Assembly (NCBI GenBank): GCA_019695015.1
Contig: JAIBAV010000068.1
Coordinates: forward strand, 1 to 32,236
Direction of reading: 5' to 3'
DNA length: 32,236 nucleotides
Source: Chitinophagaceae bacterium
GTDB taxonomy: Bacteria > Bacteroidota > Bacteroidia > Chitinophagales > Chitinophagaceae
Shown: in pieces, positions 8,101 to 16,277 of the stretch
Position numbering within the stretch: position 1 is the first letter of the stretch
Layout: the number at the start of each line of letters is the position of its first letter
The notes under the pieces: generated by a model
Databases searched by the model: none
What the model was told of the DNA's origin: nothing
What the model saw: the letters and a program-made list of their open reading frames with translations, nothing else
Program-made: the position numbers and the translations under genes

Positions 8101-10257
8101 CCTAATAGTGGGGAAACAAGATGGAATAATGCAAGTTTTGTGTATTTAAATGGAACAGAAACTGGCTATAATCAATCGCATTTATACCAACATTTTAAAA
8201 GCAGTTTTAATAGAATATATATAGATAGTTTCTCAAGAAATTGGAATTATGGATTGGCAGCAACTAACTTGAATATTACACAAGGAGTATTTCCTTACTC
8301 TCCATACGATGCGGATTATTCTGTTTCAAAAAATGGAAAATATGTTGTATCAAGTGGGTGCTTAGGTTATGCTGTTCGTTTTACTTTGTTTGATGCAACT
8401 ACCATGAAACCATATTATAACCAAGCATTACCAGCATTAGATTCTGTTGGTGCTTCTGGAGGTTTTATGGGTAGCAGTGCTGTAAACTGTGCAAAGCCAG
8501 GTAGGCAGTATAATTTTGAATTTAGTTATAACTCTTTACTGGAAAGAAATAAGATGAGAGATTTTATCAACTGGATTCCAAATAATGTAGTGGCTGTTGC
8601 AAGAGTGAACTTAGATTTACCTTTTGATGCTAATCCTGTTGCAGTTTGGATGAATGATTCTATAGCTAATGGCTCTATTCAAAACACTCTTTATGGCAAG
8701 TTAAAAGAGAATGGCTTTTTAAATATTGATTCATTTAATTTTCCTCGTTCATGGATTTTTGCTTTTCAAAAAGGCAATGCTGCTTTCACTCCAAAATCTG
8801 CTTTTGGTTTTGATATTAACGATATTGCTCATTTAGATGTAACAGTTAATTCCACCGATTCTTTAGGCTATGTTACTTCTCCAATTTTAGGACCAGCAAA
8901 ACAATGGAAAACATTAAAATGGCGAGGTAAAACAAGTGATTTATCTGCAGGAGATATTCCTTTAATGGATATTGTTGGTATAAATAATTCTGGTGTTGAA
9001 ACTGTATTAATGACAAATATTAATACCACACAGCAAGATGTAGATATACAAACTATTGATGCCAATATTTATCCATTTTTAAAACTAAAACTAAGTAATA
9101 AAGATGCAGTACATCTTACGCCCTATCAACTAAGATATTGGAGATTAATTGCAGATTTGTTGCCAGATGGCTCTTTGGCAAGTAATTTATTTTTTAACTT
9201 TAAAGATACTTTGGAAGCAGGTGAATTATTAACTGCTGCTATTGTATTTAAAAATATTAGCAATGTAAGCTTTACCGATAGTTTAAGTGTAGATGTTTTA
9301 TTAACCAATGCAAATGGTATCACTACTTCTATACCAATATCAAAAATAAAAAAACCATTAAATGCAGGAGATACAAGCTTAATTAAAATACCAATAAATA
9401 CTAAAGATTATATAGGGAAAAACACTTTGAAAATTAATGTTAACCCAAATAATACACCACCAGAACAATATTTGTTTAATAATTTTTTGTATAAAGATTT
9501 TTATGTTAAGGCCGATAAAGTGGAGCCAATTATAGATGTTACTTTTGATGGAGTTCATATATTTAGTGGAGACATTGTATCTGCTAAACCAGTAATTAAA
9601 GTAGAGCTTAATGATGAAGCCAAATTTTTAAAATTAGATGATACTGCAGGCATAACTATTCAATTACGTTACCCTGATAATACTGTAAAGCGTTTTGCTT
9701 ATGGTACAGATACTTTAAGTTTTACACCAGCTACCATTGGCAATAATAACATAGCAATTGCCGATTTTAAACCATTACTTGTACAAGATGGAGAATATGA
9801 ATTAATGGTAAGTGGTAAAGATAAAAGTGGCAACAAAGCAGGGGCAAAACAATACAGTGTTACATTTAATGTAAATAATAAACCAATGATTTCTGATGTG
9901 TTTAATTATCCCAATCCTTTTACTTCTTCTACAGCATTTGTGTTTACATTAACTGGTAGTCAAGTACCCTCCAACATACGAATTCAAATTTTAACAGTAA
10001 CTGGTAAAATAGTAAAAGAAATTAATAAAGATGAATTAGGACCCATTAGAATAGGAAAAAATATTACAGAATACAAATGGGATGGAACTGATATGTATGG
10101 ACAAAAATTAGCAAATGGCGTTTACCTATATCGAGTAATAACCAATTTAAATGGCAATAGTTTAGAAAGATTTGAGTTTAAAGATGGTTTTGGAGATAAC
10201 ATAAATACCCAAAAATATTTTAAAGCAGGTTATGGTAAAATGTATTTGATGAGGTAA
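5137..10257 (+). CDS. porU2: PorU2-like C25-family cysteine peptidase of the type IX secretion system, 1706 aa
   Basis: This is a very large exported protein. Residues 1-22 are a signal peptide (cut near VANA|Q). A gingipain-like C25 caspase-fold domain spans about 390-780, with the catalytic dyad visible as His644 (YFGHSA) and Cys674 (LNGCNAG), 30 residues apart, and the domain closing with HGDPAIKVY. Beta-rich, CARDB/Ig-like segments follow. From about 1585 comes a FlgD-like T9SS C-terminal module with the hallmark YPNPF and WDGTDMYGQKLANGVYLYRV motifs. PorU proteins cleave the sorting signal of T9SS cargo and attach it to lipopolysaccharide at the cell surface. The long form with extra beta domains matches what is called PorU2 in Chitinophagaceae. 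It could instead be a secreted C25 protease that is itself cargo. It has no porV partner here. Confidence 0.8.
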   Translation: MKYIKFIFLLAYCISSSFVANAQTFNNEWIDFSKTYYKFKVASSGLYRINKTDLPTNLQNTDAAFFQLWRNGQQVTLYTSVANGTLPNNGFIEFLGIKNDGIPDKPLYREASFQLSDKISLQTDTACYFLTVNTVASQNYRYSNGINNVAGNSLAPEPFFIYTKQFDFKESIHRGHGENAGERVTSSSYDIGEGWGSNEIYASSPYTFSTSNLYPYSTGPNASIKMAVNGVSYLNRNVTLKLNNTAYINNQLLTAQQSAVFSSSVPMTAINNSTNDFSISINPVNIADNVNRIYSAYVSLTYSRLFNFGNQTNFDFTIAASANPAGTYIEINNFNSAAIPVLYDLVNNIKYTAVVENGIIKFALPFSSTSRNFVLVSQDISAIQTINNFQEKTFINYSLTSNQGNYLIVSNKIAGINAGEPVDQYRQYRTSLAGGGFNAKIYDIDDLVDQFAFGIKKHPLSVKNFVRFAKQNFTTNPKQIFIIGKAVAYDEYAVNQSNLNADKLNLVPTFGWPASDALLVSDGVNPQPLLLVGRLSVVNPNEVSIYLQKVQQYEQEAANNVQTVANKLWQKQIVHVAGGNDPNIEPLLIAYLNGYKAIIKDTLFGGSVADFNTVATGGGATPAVVDLLKNYFKNGIALLTYFGHSAATQLDYNLNNPLDYNNPGKYPMFLLNGCNAGNFFDYDESRLNNITSFSEKFVFANQHGAIGVIASSHFGLTGYLNSYSTGFYNSIRTSTGYNNYVGKNMMDAMAPFSFNDFFSRIHAEQFILHGDPAIKVYAKDKPDFAVEENSVTINPTVLSVADNNFTLKAKLFNIGKSQAAKTVNAGDSVHVIVKWQHGNGSVDYLFNGFIKPSIRNTDSLILNASISPLRDKGNNCITIVIDSLNQYNELSKLNNTVSKCFFIFDDDIKPVYPYNFSIVNTNTIKFFATTANPIAAAKDYVMEIDTTELFNSALKITHFKNSVGGAIEFNPSIALTDSTVYYWRVAAVPNSGETRWNNASFVYLNGTETGYNQSHLYQHFKSSFNRIYIDSFSRNWNYGLAATNLNITQGVFPYSPYDADYSVSKNGKYVVSSGCLGYAVRFTLFDATTMKPYYNQALPALDSVGASGGFMGSSAVNCAKPGRQYNFEFSYNSLLERNKMRDFINWIPNNVVAVARVNLDLPFDANPVAVWMNDSIANGSIQNTLYGKLKENGFLNIDSFNFPRSWIFAFQKGNAAFTPKSAFGFDINDIAHLDVTVNSTDSLGYVTSPILGPAKQWKTLKWRGKTSDLSAGDIPLMDIVGINNSGVETVLMTNINTTQQDVDIQTIDANIYPFLKLKLSNKDAVHLTPYQLRYWRLIADLLPDGSLASNLFFNFKDTLEAGELLTAAIVFKNISNVSFTDSLSVDVLLTNANGITTSIPISKIKKPLNAGDTSLIKIPINTKDYIGKNTLKINVNPNNTPPEQYLFNNFLYKDFYVKADKVEPIIDVTFDGVHIFSGDIVSAKPVIKVELNDEAKFLKLDDTAGITIQLRYPDNTVKRFAYGTDTLSFTPATIGNNNIAIADFKPLLVQDGEYELMVSGKDKSGNKAGAKQYSVTFNVNNKPMISDVFNYPNPFTSSTAFVFTLTGSQVPSNIRIQILTVTGKIVKEINKDELGPIRIGKNITEYKWDGTDMYGQKLANGVYLYRVITNLNGNSLERFEFKDGFGDNINTQKYFKAGYGKMYLMR

Positions 10258-10264
10258 GAATTTT

Positions 10265-11197
10265 TTACTTACTATTTTTAAAAAATGTTAGTGCAGATGT
10301 TTTATCTACATCTAATTGTCTTTTAAGCTCCTCAAAATTGCTCATATTAATATCGGCACGTATATAACTTTGGAATATTATTTTTAAATTTTCTTGATAA
10401 ATAGTTTCATTAAAATTAAAAATATTTACTTCAATTACCCTTCTTTTTCCATTTACCACAGGCCTGCTGCCAATATATAACATACCTTGTAATGGTTGTT
10501 TATTCCAAATAATTTCTACAGCATAAACACCATCTCCAGGTACCAGTTTTTCTTCATTATGTAATTGTAAATTAGCAGTTGGGTAGCCTATGGTTCTGCC
10601 AAGTTTATCTCCTTCAATTACTTTCCCTTCAATAAAATAATCATATCCCAACAATTGTTTAGCAGTATATAAATCTGTTTGTAGCAAAGCTTTTCTAATT
10701 CTGGTACTGCTTATAGCTGTTTCTGAAAGCAGTTTTTCATCAATTTCTTTTACACTAAAACCTAATTTTTGTCCAAATTTTTCAAGTAATTCATAATTAC
10801 CTTTTCGTTTATAACCAAAGTGATGATCGTAGCCAATAATTAAAGTGTGTGGTTTAAATTTTTTAAATAAAAAATCTGATATATACTCCTCTGCAGTTTG
10901 GTTAGCAAAATCTTCATTAAACTCCACTACAACAACATTGTCTATCAATTCTTTTTTAAGTAATTCTATTTTTTCTTCTAAAGTGGTAAGTAATAAAACA
11001 CCTGTTGTATCGCCAACAACTTTTCTTGGATGAGGGTAAAAAGTTATTACAATACTTTCTCCATTCACAGTAATGGCTTGTTCTTTTAACTGTTTTAATA
11101 TTTTTTTATGTCCTTCATGCACTCCATCAAAAGTGCCAATGGTAATAACAGCATTATTAAATGCAAGTAATTGGTTTAAATCTTTAAATACCTTCAT
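10265..11197 (-). CDS. ribF: Bifunctional riboflavin kinase / FAD synthetase
   Basis: RibF phosphorylates riboflavin to FMN and adenylates FMN to FAD in the cytoplasm. The N-terminal adenylyltransferase domain has the nucleotidyl-transferase motif GTFDGVHEGH near residue 20 and the SSTRIRKAL motif near 160. The C-terminal kinase domain has GRTIGYPTAN. I chose the ATG at 11197 (310 residues), because the motif-bearing family start is MKVF; an in-frame ATG at 11221 would add eight non-conserved residues. Its stop lies 7 bases from the convergent porU2 stop. The shared end has only a weak 5-bp hairpin (10254-10258 with 10268-10272), so the two transcripts may overlap. Confidence 0.94.
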   Translation of the reverse strand: MKVFKDLNQLLAFNNAVITIGTFDGVHEGHKKILKQLKEQAITVNGESIVITFYPHPRKVVGDTTGVLLLTTLEEKIELLKKELIDNVVVVEFNEDFANQTAEEYISDFLFKKFKPHTLIIGYDHHFGYKRKGNYELLEKFGQKLGFSVKEIDEKLLSETAISSTRIRKALLQTDLYTAKQLLGYDYFIEGKVIEGDKLGRTIGYPTANLQLHNEEKLVPGDGVYAVEIIWNKQPLQGMLYIGSRPVVNGKRRVIEVNIFNFNETIYQENLKIIFQSYIRADINMSNFEELKRQLDVDKTSALTFFKNSK

Positions 11198-11237
11198 ATT
11201 TACAAAAATAGTGAATGGCAAATAGGATACATAGATT

Positions 11238-11245
11238 TACTTTTG
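11238..11245 (+). promoter_or_regulatory. Putative -7 promoter element of purM
   Basis: TACTTTTG matches TAnnTTTG exactly and lies 53 bases before the purM start, in the short divergent gap with ribF. No TTTG is found at the expected -33 distance. Confidence 0.4.
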
Positions 11246-11298
11246 CAAACAATTAATTACTTTAAAGCAAGTTTTTAGTAGAGCTTAAAAATACCATT

Positions 11299-12468
11299 AT
11301 GTCATTGTATAATCAAAGAGGAGTATCTGCACAAAAAGAAGAAGTGCATAATGCAATAAAACAATTAGATCCAGGGCTATATAAAAATGCTTTTTGCAAA
11401 ATGTATCCAGATTTTTTACTTGGCGATGAAAATTTTGTAAATATTTCTCATGCCGATGGTGCTGGTACAAAAAGTATTTTGGCTTATTTATATTGGAAAG
11501 AAACTAATGATGTAAGCATTTGGAAAGGTATTGCTCAAGATGCAGTTGCAATGAATTTAGATGATTTACTTTGTGTCGGTGTGTATGATAATTTTTTATT
11601 CAATTCTACCATAGATAGAAATAAATCTAAAATACCTGCAGATGTTTTAGAAGCAATTATTAATGGTACACAAACATTTTTTAATGAACTAAAAAACTAC
11701 GGAATTAATATTCATTATTTAGGAGGAGAAACAGCTGATGTAGGAGATGTGGTAAGAACTATTGCAGTAAATGGCACCATGACTACTCGTTGGCCTAAAA
11801 ATAAATTAATTACTAACGATAAAATAGATGCAGGAAATGTAATTGTTGGCTTTGCATCTTATGGTAAAGCTACTTATGAAACTGCTTATAACAGTGGATT
11901 AGGAAGTAATGGCTTAACCAGTGCAAGGCATGATGTATTAAGTAAATATTATGCTGAAAAATACCCTGAAACATTTGAACATTCTTTAAGCAATAATGTG
12001 GTGTACATTGGTAAAAATAAATTAACAGATACCGTTCAAGTTGAAAATGAAAATATTGAAATTGGTAAACTTTTATTAAGCCCAACACGTACCTATGCAC
12101 CTTTAATGAAATTATTATTGAAAGAAAATTTTGAGGATATTTATGGTGTAATACATTGTAGTGGTGGTGGGCAAACTAAGTGCTTGAAATATTTACCCAA
12201 ACCATTATTGGTTATTAAAAATAATTTGTTTGATGCTCCTCCAATATTTAAGTTAATACAAGAAAACTCTAATGCAGATTTCAAAGAAATGTATCAAGTA
12301 TTTAATATGGGGCATAGGCTAGAAATTTTTACAAATGAAACTGCTGCACATAAAATGATTGCAACTGCAAATACATTAGGGATTGAAGCAAAAATTATTG
12401 GATATACAGAGCAAGCTAACAAAAGCAAACTTATTTTAAATGGAAGCTTTGGAGAAATTTGTTTTTAA
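11299..12468 (+). CDS. purM: Phosphoribosylformylglycinamidine cyclo-ligase (AIR synthetase)
   Basis: PurM closes the imidazole ring of purines: FGAM plus ATP gives AIR. The 389 residues match the Bacteroidota form, which is longer than the ~345-residue E. coli enzyme. The ATP-binding and dimer motifs of the PurM/PurL superfamily are visible: SHADGAGTK (near 49-57), DAVAMNLDDLLCVG (near 82-95) and GGETADVGDVV (near 141-151). The C-terminal half contains CSGGGQTKCLKYL and an NMGHRLEIF segment as in other PurM proteins. It is the first of four plus-strand genes. PurL, which makes its substrate, lies two genes downstream, with glgC between them. Confidence 0.9.
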   Translation: MSLYNQRGVSAQKEEVHNAIKQLDPGLYKNAFCKMYPDFLLGDENFVNISHADGAGTKSILAYLYWKETNDVSIWKGIAQDAVAMNLDDLLCVGVYDNFLFNSTIDRNKSKIPADVLEAIINGTQTFFNELKNYGINIHYLGGETADVGDVVRTIAVNGTMTTRWPKNKLITNDKIDAGNVIVGFASYGKATYETAYNSGLGSNGLTSARHDVLSKYYAEKYPETFEHSLSNNVVYIGKNKLTDTVQVENENIEIGKLLLSPTRTYAPLMKLLLKENFEDIYGVIHCSGGGQTKCLKYLPKPLLVIKNNLFDAPPIFKLIQENSNADFKEMYQVFNMGHRLEIFTNETAAHKMIATANTLGIEAKIIGYTEQANKSKLILNGSFGEICF

Positions 12469-12566
12469 AAGCATATAAAATTGCAGCATCTTAAAACTTC
12501 AAATTATTTTTAAAAATTGTAGGCTTTATTTTTTAAAATCAATAGATAACAGTTAACTTCATACCA

Positions 12567-12574
12567 TACATTTG
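12567..12574 (+). promoter_or_regulatory. Putative -7 promoter element of glgC
   Basis: TACATTTG, an exact TAnnTTTG match, 36 bases before the glgC ATG in the 142-base gap after purM. No clear -33 TTTG is present. Confidence 0.45.
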
Positions 12575-12610
12575 GATAATTAAATATTAAAACTCCAATG
12601 TACTTGATGT

Positions 12611-13894
12611 ATGTCAACAATTAGTAAAAACACAGTAGCAGTTATACTTGGTGGTGGCGCAGGTACTCGTTTATACCCATTAACAGCAGCACGTAGCAAA
12701 CCAGCTGTACCAATTGCCGGAAAATATAGGTTAGTAGATATTCCAATTAGTAATTGCATTAATAGCAATATTAATAGAATGTTTGTTCTTACGCAGTTTA
12801 ATAGTGCATCACTAAACAAGCATATAAAAAACACATATCATTTTAGTGCATTCAGTACAGGCTTTGTAGATATTTTAGCAGCAGAGCAAACGCCAGATAA
12901 TCAAGCTTGGTTTCAAGGCACTGCAGATGCTGTAAGACAAAGCTTAAGGCATATTGATACTTTAGACTTTGAATATGTGTTAATTCTCAGTGGCGATCAA
13001 TTGTACCAAATGGATTTTGCATCTATGATTAACGAGCATAAAGAAAGTAATTCAGATATAAGTATAGCAACAATTCCAGTACATCAAAGAGAGGCACAAG
13101 AGTTTGGAATAATGAAAACAAATACTGAAAATGTAATTACTTCTTTTGTAGAAAAGCCAAAATTAGATGTATTAGCAAACTGGGTTAGCGATACTGGCGA
13201 ACAAATGAAATTAGAAGGTAGAAACTATCTTGCATCAATGGGTATTTATGTTTTTAACAGAAAAGTTCTTTTTGATTTATTACAAAATGTTCATCCGTCT
13301 GCAACAGATTTTGGTAAAGAAATAATACCAAATTCAATAAAAAATTATAAAGTTACCAGCTATCAGTACGATGGTTATTGGACAGATATTGGAAATATTT
13401 ATTCGTTTTATGAAGCCAATCTTTCTTTAACATTAGAAATTCCAATGTTTAATTTATTTGATAATACAAAGTATATTTATACAAGACCAAGAATGTTGCC
13501 ACCAGCAAAAATTAGTGGCACCCAATTAGATAAAGCGTTGATTGCAGAAGGCTGCATTATACATGCAAGTAAAATTGAAAATAGTGTTGTGGGTATTAGA
13601 GCAAGAATTGGTGCTGGAACAACAATTGTAAATTCCTACATTATGGGTAGCGATTATTATGAAACAATTGAAGAAATGGCTAAGCATTTAATACAAGGTA
13701 TTCCTAAAATTGGTATTGGCGATAATTGCCAAATAAAAGATGTGATTATTGATAAGAATTGTAGAATTGGAAATAATGTTGTTATTAATGGTGGCAAGCA
13801 CTTAGAAAATAAAGAACATGAATTATATGTGATAAAAGAAGGTATTGTAGTAATTAAAAAAGGTGCAATTATACCAGATGGCTTTGTAATATAA
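12611..13894 (+). CDS. glgC: Glucose-1-phosphate adenylyltransferase (ADP-glucose pyrophosphorylase)
   Basis: GlgC makes ADP-glucose from glucose-1-phosphate and ATP, the committed step of bacterial glycogen synthesis. The nucleotidyltransferase domain starts with the signature GGGAGTRL at 14-21, followed by the basic RSKPAVP stretch and the family motif KYRLVDIPISNCINS. The sugar-phosphate region has SFVEKP, and the acceptor region DYWTDIG appears here as DGYWTDIG. The C-terminal third is a left-handed beta-helix of hexapeptide-like repeats (for example ARIGAGTTIV and CRIGNNVVI). The 427-residue length is typical. No glycogen synthase or branching enzyme gene adjoins it. An own promoter is likely (12567-12574). 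Confidence 0.95.
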   Translation: MSTISKNTVAVILGGGAGTRLYPLTAARSKPAVPIAGKYRLVDIPISNCINSNINRMFVLTQFNSASLNKHIKNTYHFSAFSTGFVDILAAEQTPDNQAWFQGTADAVRQSLRHIDTLDFEYVLILSGDQLYQMDFASMINEHKESNSDISIATIPVHQREAQEFGIMKTNTENVITSFVEKPKLDVLANWVSDTGEQMKLEGRNYLASMGIYVFNRKVLFDLLQNVHPSATDFGKEIIPNSIKNYKVTSYQYDGYWTDIGNIYSFYEANLSLTLEIPMFNLFDNTKYIYTRPRMLPPAKISGTQLDKALIAEGCIIHASKIENSVVGIRARIGAGTTIVNSYIMGSDYYETIEEMAKHLIQGIPKIGIGDNCQIKDVIIDKNCRIGNNVVINGGKHLENKEHELYVIKEGIVVIKKGAIIPDGFVI

Positions 13895-13959
13895 GTAGAA
13901 TAAAAATTATATAAATTTCAAATTCAATTGATATTATTTTTTTTAAATTTTATTATAGA

Positions 13960-13987
13960 AGATAAATGGCAATTATCCATATTATCT
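13960..13987. repeat. Imperfect hairpin in the glgC-purL gap
   Basis: AGATAAATGG (13960-13969) pairs with 13977-13987 with a single bulged A at 13981. The stem can be extended outward by TTATTA / TAATAA (13950-13955 with 13988-13993) across a 4-base bulge. No clean U-tract follows, so it is a possible weak terminator of glgC or a structure just upstream of the purL promoter. Confidence 0.35.
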
Positions 13988-14010
13988 TAATAATCTTTGG
14001 GCTTTAAATA

Positions 14011-14040
14011 TTGCTTGCTTTCTTACTTAGCTTACATTTG
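14011..14040 (+). promoter_or_regulatory. Promoter of purL-hldD (-33 and -7)
   Basis: A TTG at 14011-14013 is followed after 19 bases by TACATTTG at 14033-14040. This fits the Bacteroidota -33 TTTG / 17-20 / -7 TAnnTTTG arrangement. The -7 box ends 17 bases before the purL ATG, giving a short leader of about 10 bases. Confidence 0.6.
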
Positions 14041-14057
14041 CTGAATATAATTTTACA

Positions 14058-16262
14058 ATGGAAATTACAGCAAAAACAGCCCAACAACTTCGTTTAACAG
14101 AAGAAGAATTTGAGTTGATAAAGCAAAAGTTAGGTCGTACACCAAACTTTACAGAACTGTGTGCTTTTAGTGCCATGTGGAGTGAGCATTGTAGTTACAA
14201 AAATTCTATAAAATGGCTTAAAACATTACCAAGAAGTGGTGGCAGAATGTTAGTGGCAGCAGGCGAAGAGAATGCAGGCTTAATGGATATGGGCAATGGG
14301 TTTGGTGTGGTTTTTAAAATTGAAAGCCATAACCATCCAAGTGCATTAGAACCTTTTCAGGGTGCAGCTACAGGCGTTGGAGGTATTCAAAGAGATATTT
14401 TTACTATGGGGGCCAGGCCAATTGCATCTTTAAACAGTTTGCGTTTTGGCAATTTACAAGATAAAAAAACGCAGCGTTTATTAAATGGAGTTGTACATGG
14501 CATTGGGCATTATGGCAACTGTTTTGGTGTGCCAACTGTTGCTGGTGAAATTTACTTTGAAGATTGCTACCATACCAATCCATTAGTAAATGCAATGAGT
14601 GTGGGAATAATGCAAGCAGATAAAATGATTAGTGCCACTGCACAAGGAGAAGGTAACCCAGTTTTTTTTGTTGGTAGTGCAACCGGAAAAGATGGAATTG
14701 GTGGTGCAAGTTTTGCAAGTGCCGATATAACAAACGAAAGTGCACAAGAATTACCTGCAGTACAAGTTGGCGACCCATTTCAAGAAAAAAAATTATTAGA
14801 AGCTTGCCTTGAGTTAATTAACACCAATGCCATTGTAGGCATGCAAGATATGGGAGCTGCAGGTATTATTTGCAGCACTGCCGAAATGAGTGCAAAAGGT
14901 GAAGTAGGTATGAAGATTTATTTAGACAATGTACCCACCCGTCAAAAAAATATGAAGGCATGGGAACTATTGTTGAGCGAAAGCCAAGAAAGAATGTTGA
15001 TTGTGGTAAAGAAAGGGATGGAAAAGCAAGTATTAGATATTTTTGAAAAATGGGATTTAAGTTCAAGCAACATTGGCGAAGTTACAAATGATGGAATTTT
15101 AAATTTTTACTTGGATGGGAATTTAGAAGCCTCTTTACCAGCCAATGAATTGGTTTTAGGAGGAGGAGCACCACAATACACCAGAGAATATTCTGAACCA
15201 AAATATTTTGAGAAAATTAAAGAATTTAATATTGATACAATTGAGGATGTAAATGATTTAAAAGCCATAACCGAACAACTTATTCAAATTCCCAATATAG
15301 CTTCTAAACGTTGGATTTACAATCAGTACGATAGTATGGTAGGTACTGCAAATGCAAGTACAAATGCACCTAGCGATGCAGCAATTATTTTAGCAAAAGG
15401 CACAGGAAAGGCATTAGCTGTAACTGTTGATTGCAATAGCCGATATGTATTTGCCAATCCATTTGTTGGTGCAATGATTGCTGTGGCAGAAGCTGCAAGA
15501 AATATTGTTTGTAGTGGAGGAGAACCCATTGGTGTAACTAATTGCTTAAATTTTGGTAATCCGTATGACCCGGAAGTTTATTATCAGTTTGTAAAAGCTG
15601 TTACAGGCATGGGCGATGCTTGTAGAAAATTTAATACCCCAGTAACAGGTGGCAATGTTAGTTTTTATAATCAAAGCCCCGAAGGTGCAGTTTACCCAAC
15701 ACCAACTATTGGAATGGTAGGTATTTTAGATAATATAGATAATAAAATGACCTTGAGTTTTAAAAGTGAAGGTGATATTATTGTATTAATTGGAGAACAA
15801 AAAAATGATATTGCATCTAGCGAATATTTGCATAAAATTAAAAAGATAGAATATTCTGATGTACCATATTTTGACTTAGACGAGGAATTTAAAATACAAC
15901 AATTCATTGCATTAATCATCAATAAAAAATTAATACAATCTGCACACGATATAAGCGAAGGTGGGTTGATAATAACCTTAATGGAAAAAGGCTTTTATAA
16001 TAATTTAGGCTTTAGTATTTCTTATAATACTACTATTCGTAAAGATGCTTATTGGTTTGGAGAAGCACAAAGTAGGGTAGTGGTTACTGTTGCAAATTCT
16101 AATTATGAAAGTTTTAAAACATTCATTACAAAAGCAAATATTCCATTTACACAAATAGGAACAGTAACAGCCGGAGAAATTGAAATAAATAACGATAAAT
16201 GGGATAATATTTTGGTTTGGAAAGAGAAGTATGATACAGCCATTGAAAAGCATTTAAACTAA
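14058..16262 (+). CDS. purL: Phosphoribosylformylglycinamidine synthase subunit PurL (small type)
   Basis: PurL is the FGAM synthase subunit that turns FGAR into FGAM with ATP and ammonia. At 734 residues it is the small form that works in a complex with PurQ (glutaminase) and PurS; neither is in this window. The N-terminus has the family motifs FSAMWSEHCSYKNS and KIESHNHPSALEPFQGAATGVGG; the latter carries the catalytic-site His. Two PurM-like ATPase repeats follow, the second with NCLNFGNP and TGGNVSFYNQSP. The C-terminus has the SAHDISEGGL motif. It is promoted by the element at 14011-14040, and hldD follows after 15 bases. Confidence 0.95.
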   Translation: MEITAKTAQQLRLTEEEFELIKQKLGRTPNFTELCAFSAMWSEHCSYKNSIKWLKTLPRSGGRMLVAAGEENAGLMDMGNGFGVVFKIESHNHPSALEPFQGAATGVGGIQRDIFTMGARPIASLNSLRFGNLQDKKTQRLLNGVVHGIGHYGNCFGVPTVAGEIYFEDCYHTNPLVNAMSVGIMQADKMISATAQGEGNPVFFVGSATGKDGIGGASFASADITNESAQELPAVQVGDPFQEKKLLEACLELINTNAIVGMQDMGAAGIICSTAEMSAKGEVGMKIYLDNVPTRQKNMKAWELLLSESQERMLIVVKKGMEKQVLDIFEKWDLSSSNIGEVTNDGILNFYLDGNLEASLPANELVLGGGAPQYTREYSEPKYFEKIKEFNIDTIEDVNDLKAITEQLIQIPNIASKRWIYNQYDSMVGTANASTNAPSDAAIILAKGTGKALAVTVDCNSRYVFANPFVGAMIAVAEAARNIVCSGGEPIGVTNCLNFGNPYDPEVYYQFVKAVTGMGDACRKFNTPVTGGNVSFYNQSPEGAVYPTPTIGMVGILDNIDNKMTLSFKSEGDIIVLIGEQKNDIASSEYLHKIKKIEYSDVPYFDLDEEFKIQQFIALIINKKLIQSAHDISEGGLIITLMEKGFYNNLGFSISYNTTIRKDAYWFGEAQSRVVVTVANSNYESFKTFITKANIPFTQIGTVTAGEIEINNDKWDNILVWKEKYDTAIEKHLN

Positions 16263-16277
16263 TTAATATTTTATTAA

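Noticed and set aside
10254-10272. Small hairpin spanning the porU2/ribF stop codons as a terminator
   Set aside because: It has only 5 bp of stem with a T-run in the loop; not stable enough to call.
11203-11210. TATTTTTG (minus strand) as a ribF -7 box
   Set aside because: It matches TAnnTTTG but ends only 5 bases before the chosen ATG and lies in an A/T run, with no -33 box; too weak to list.
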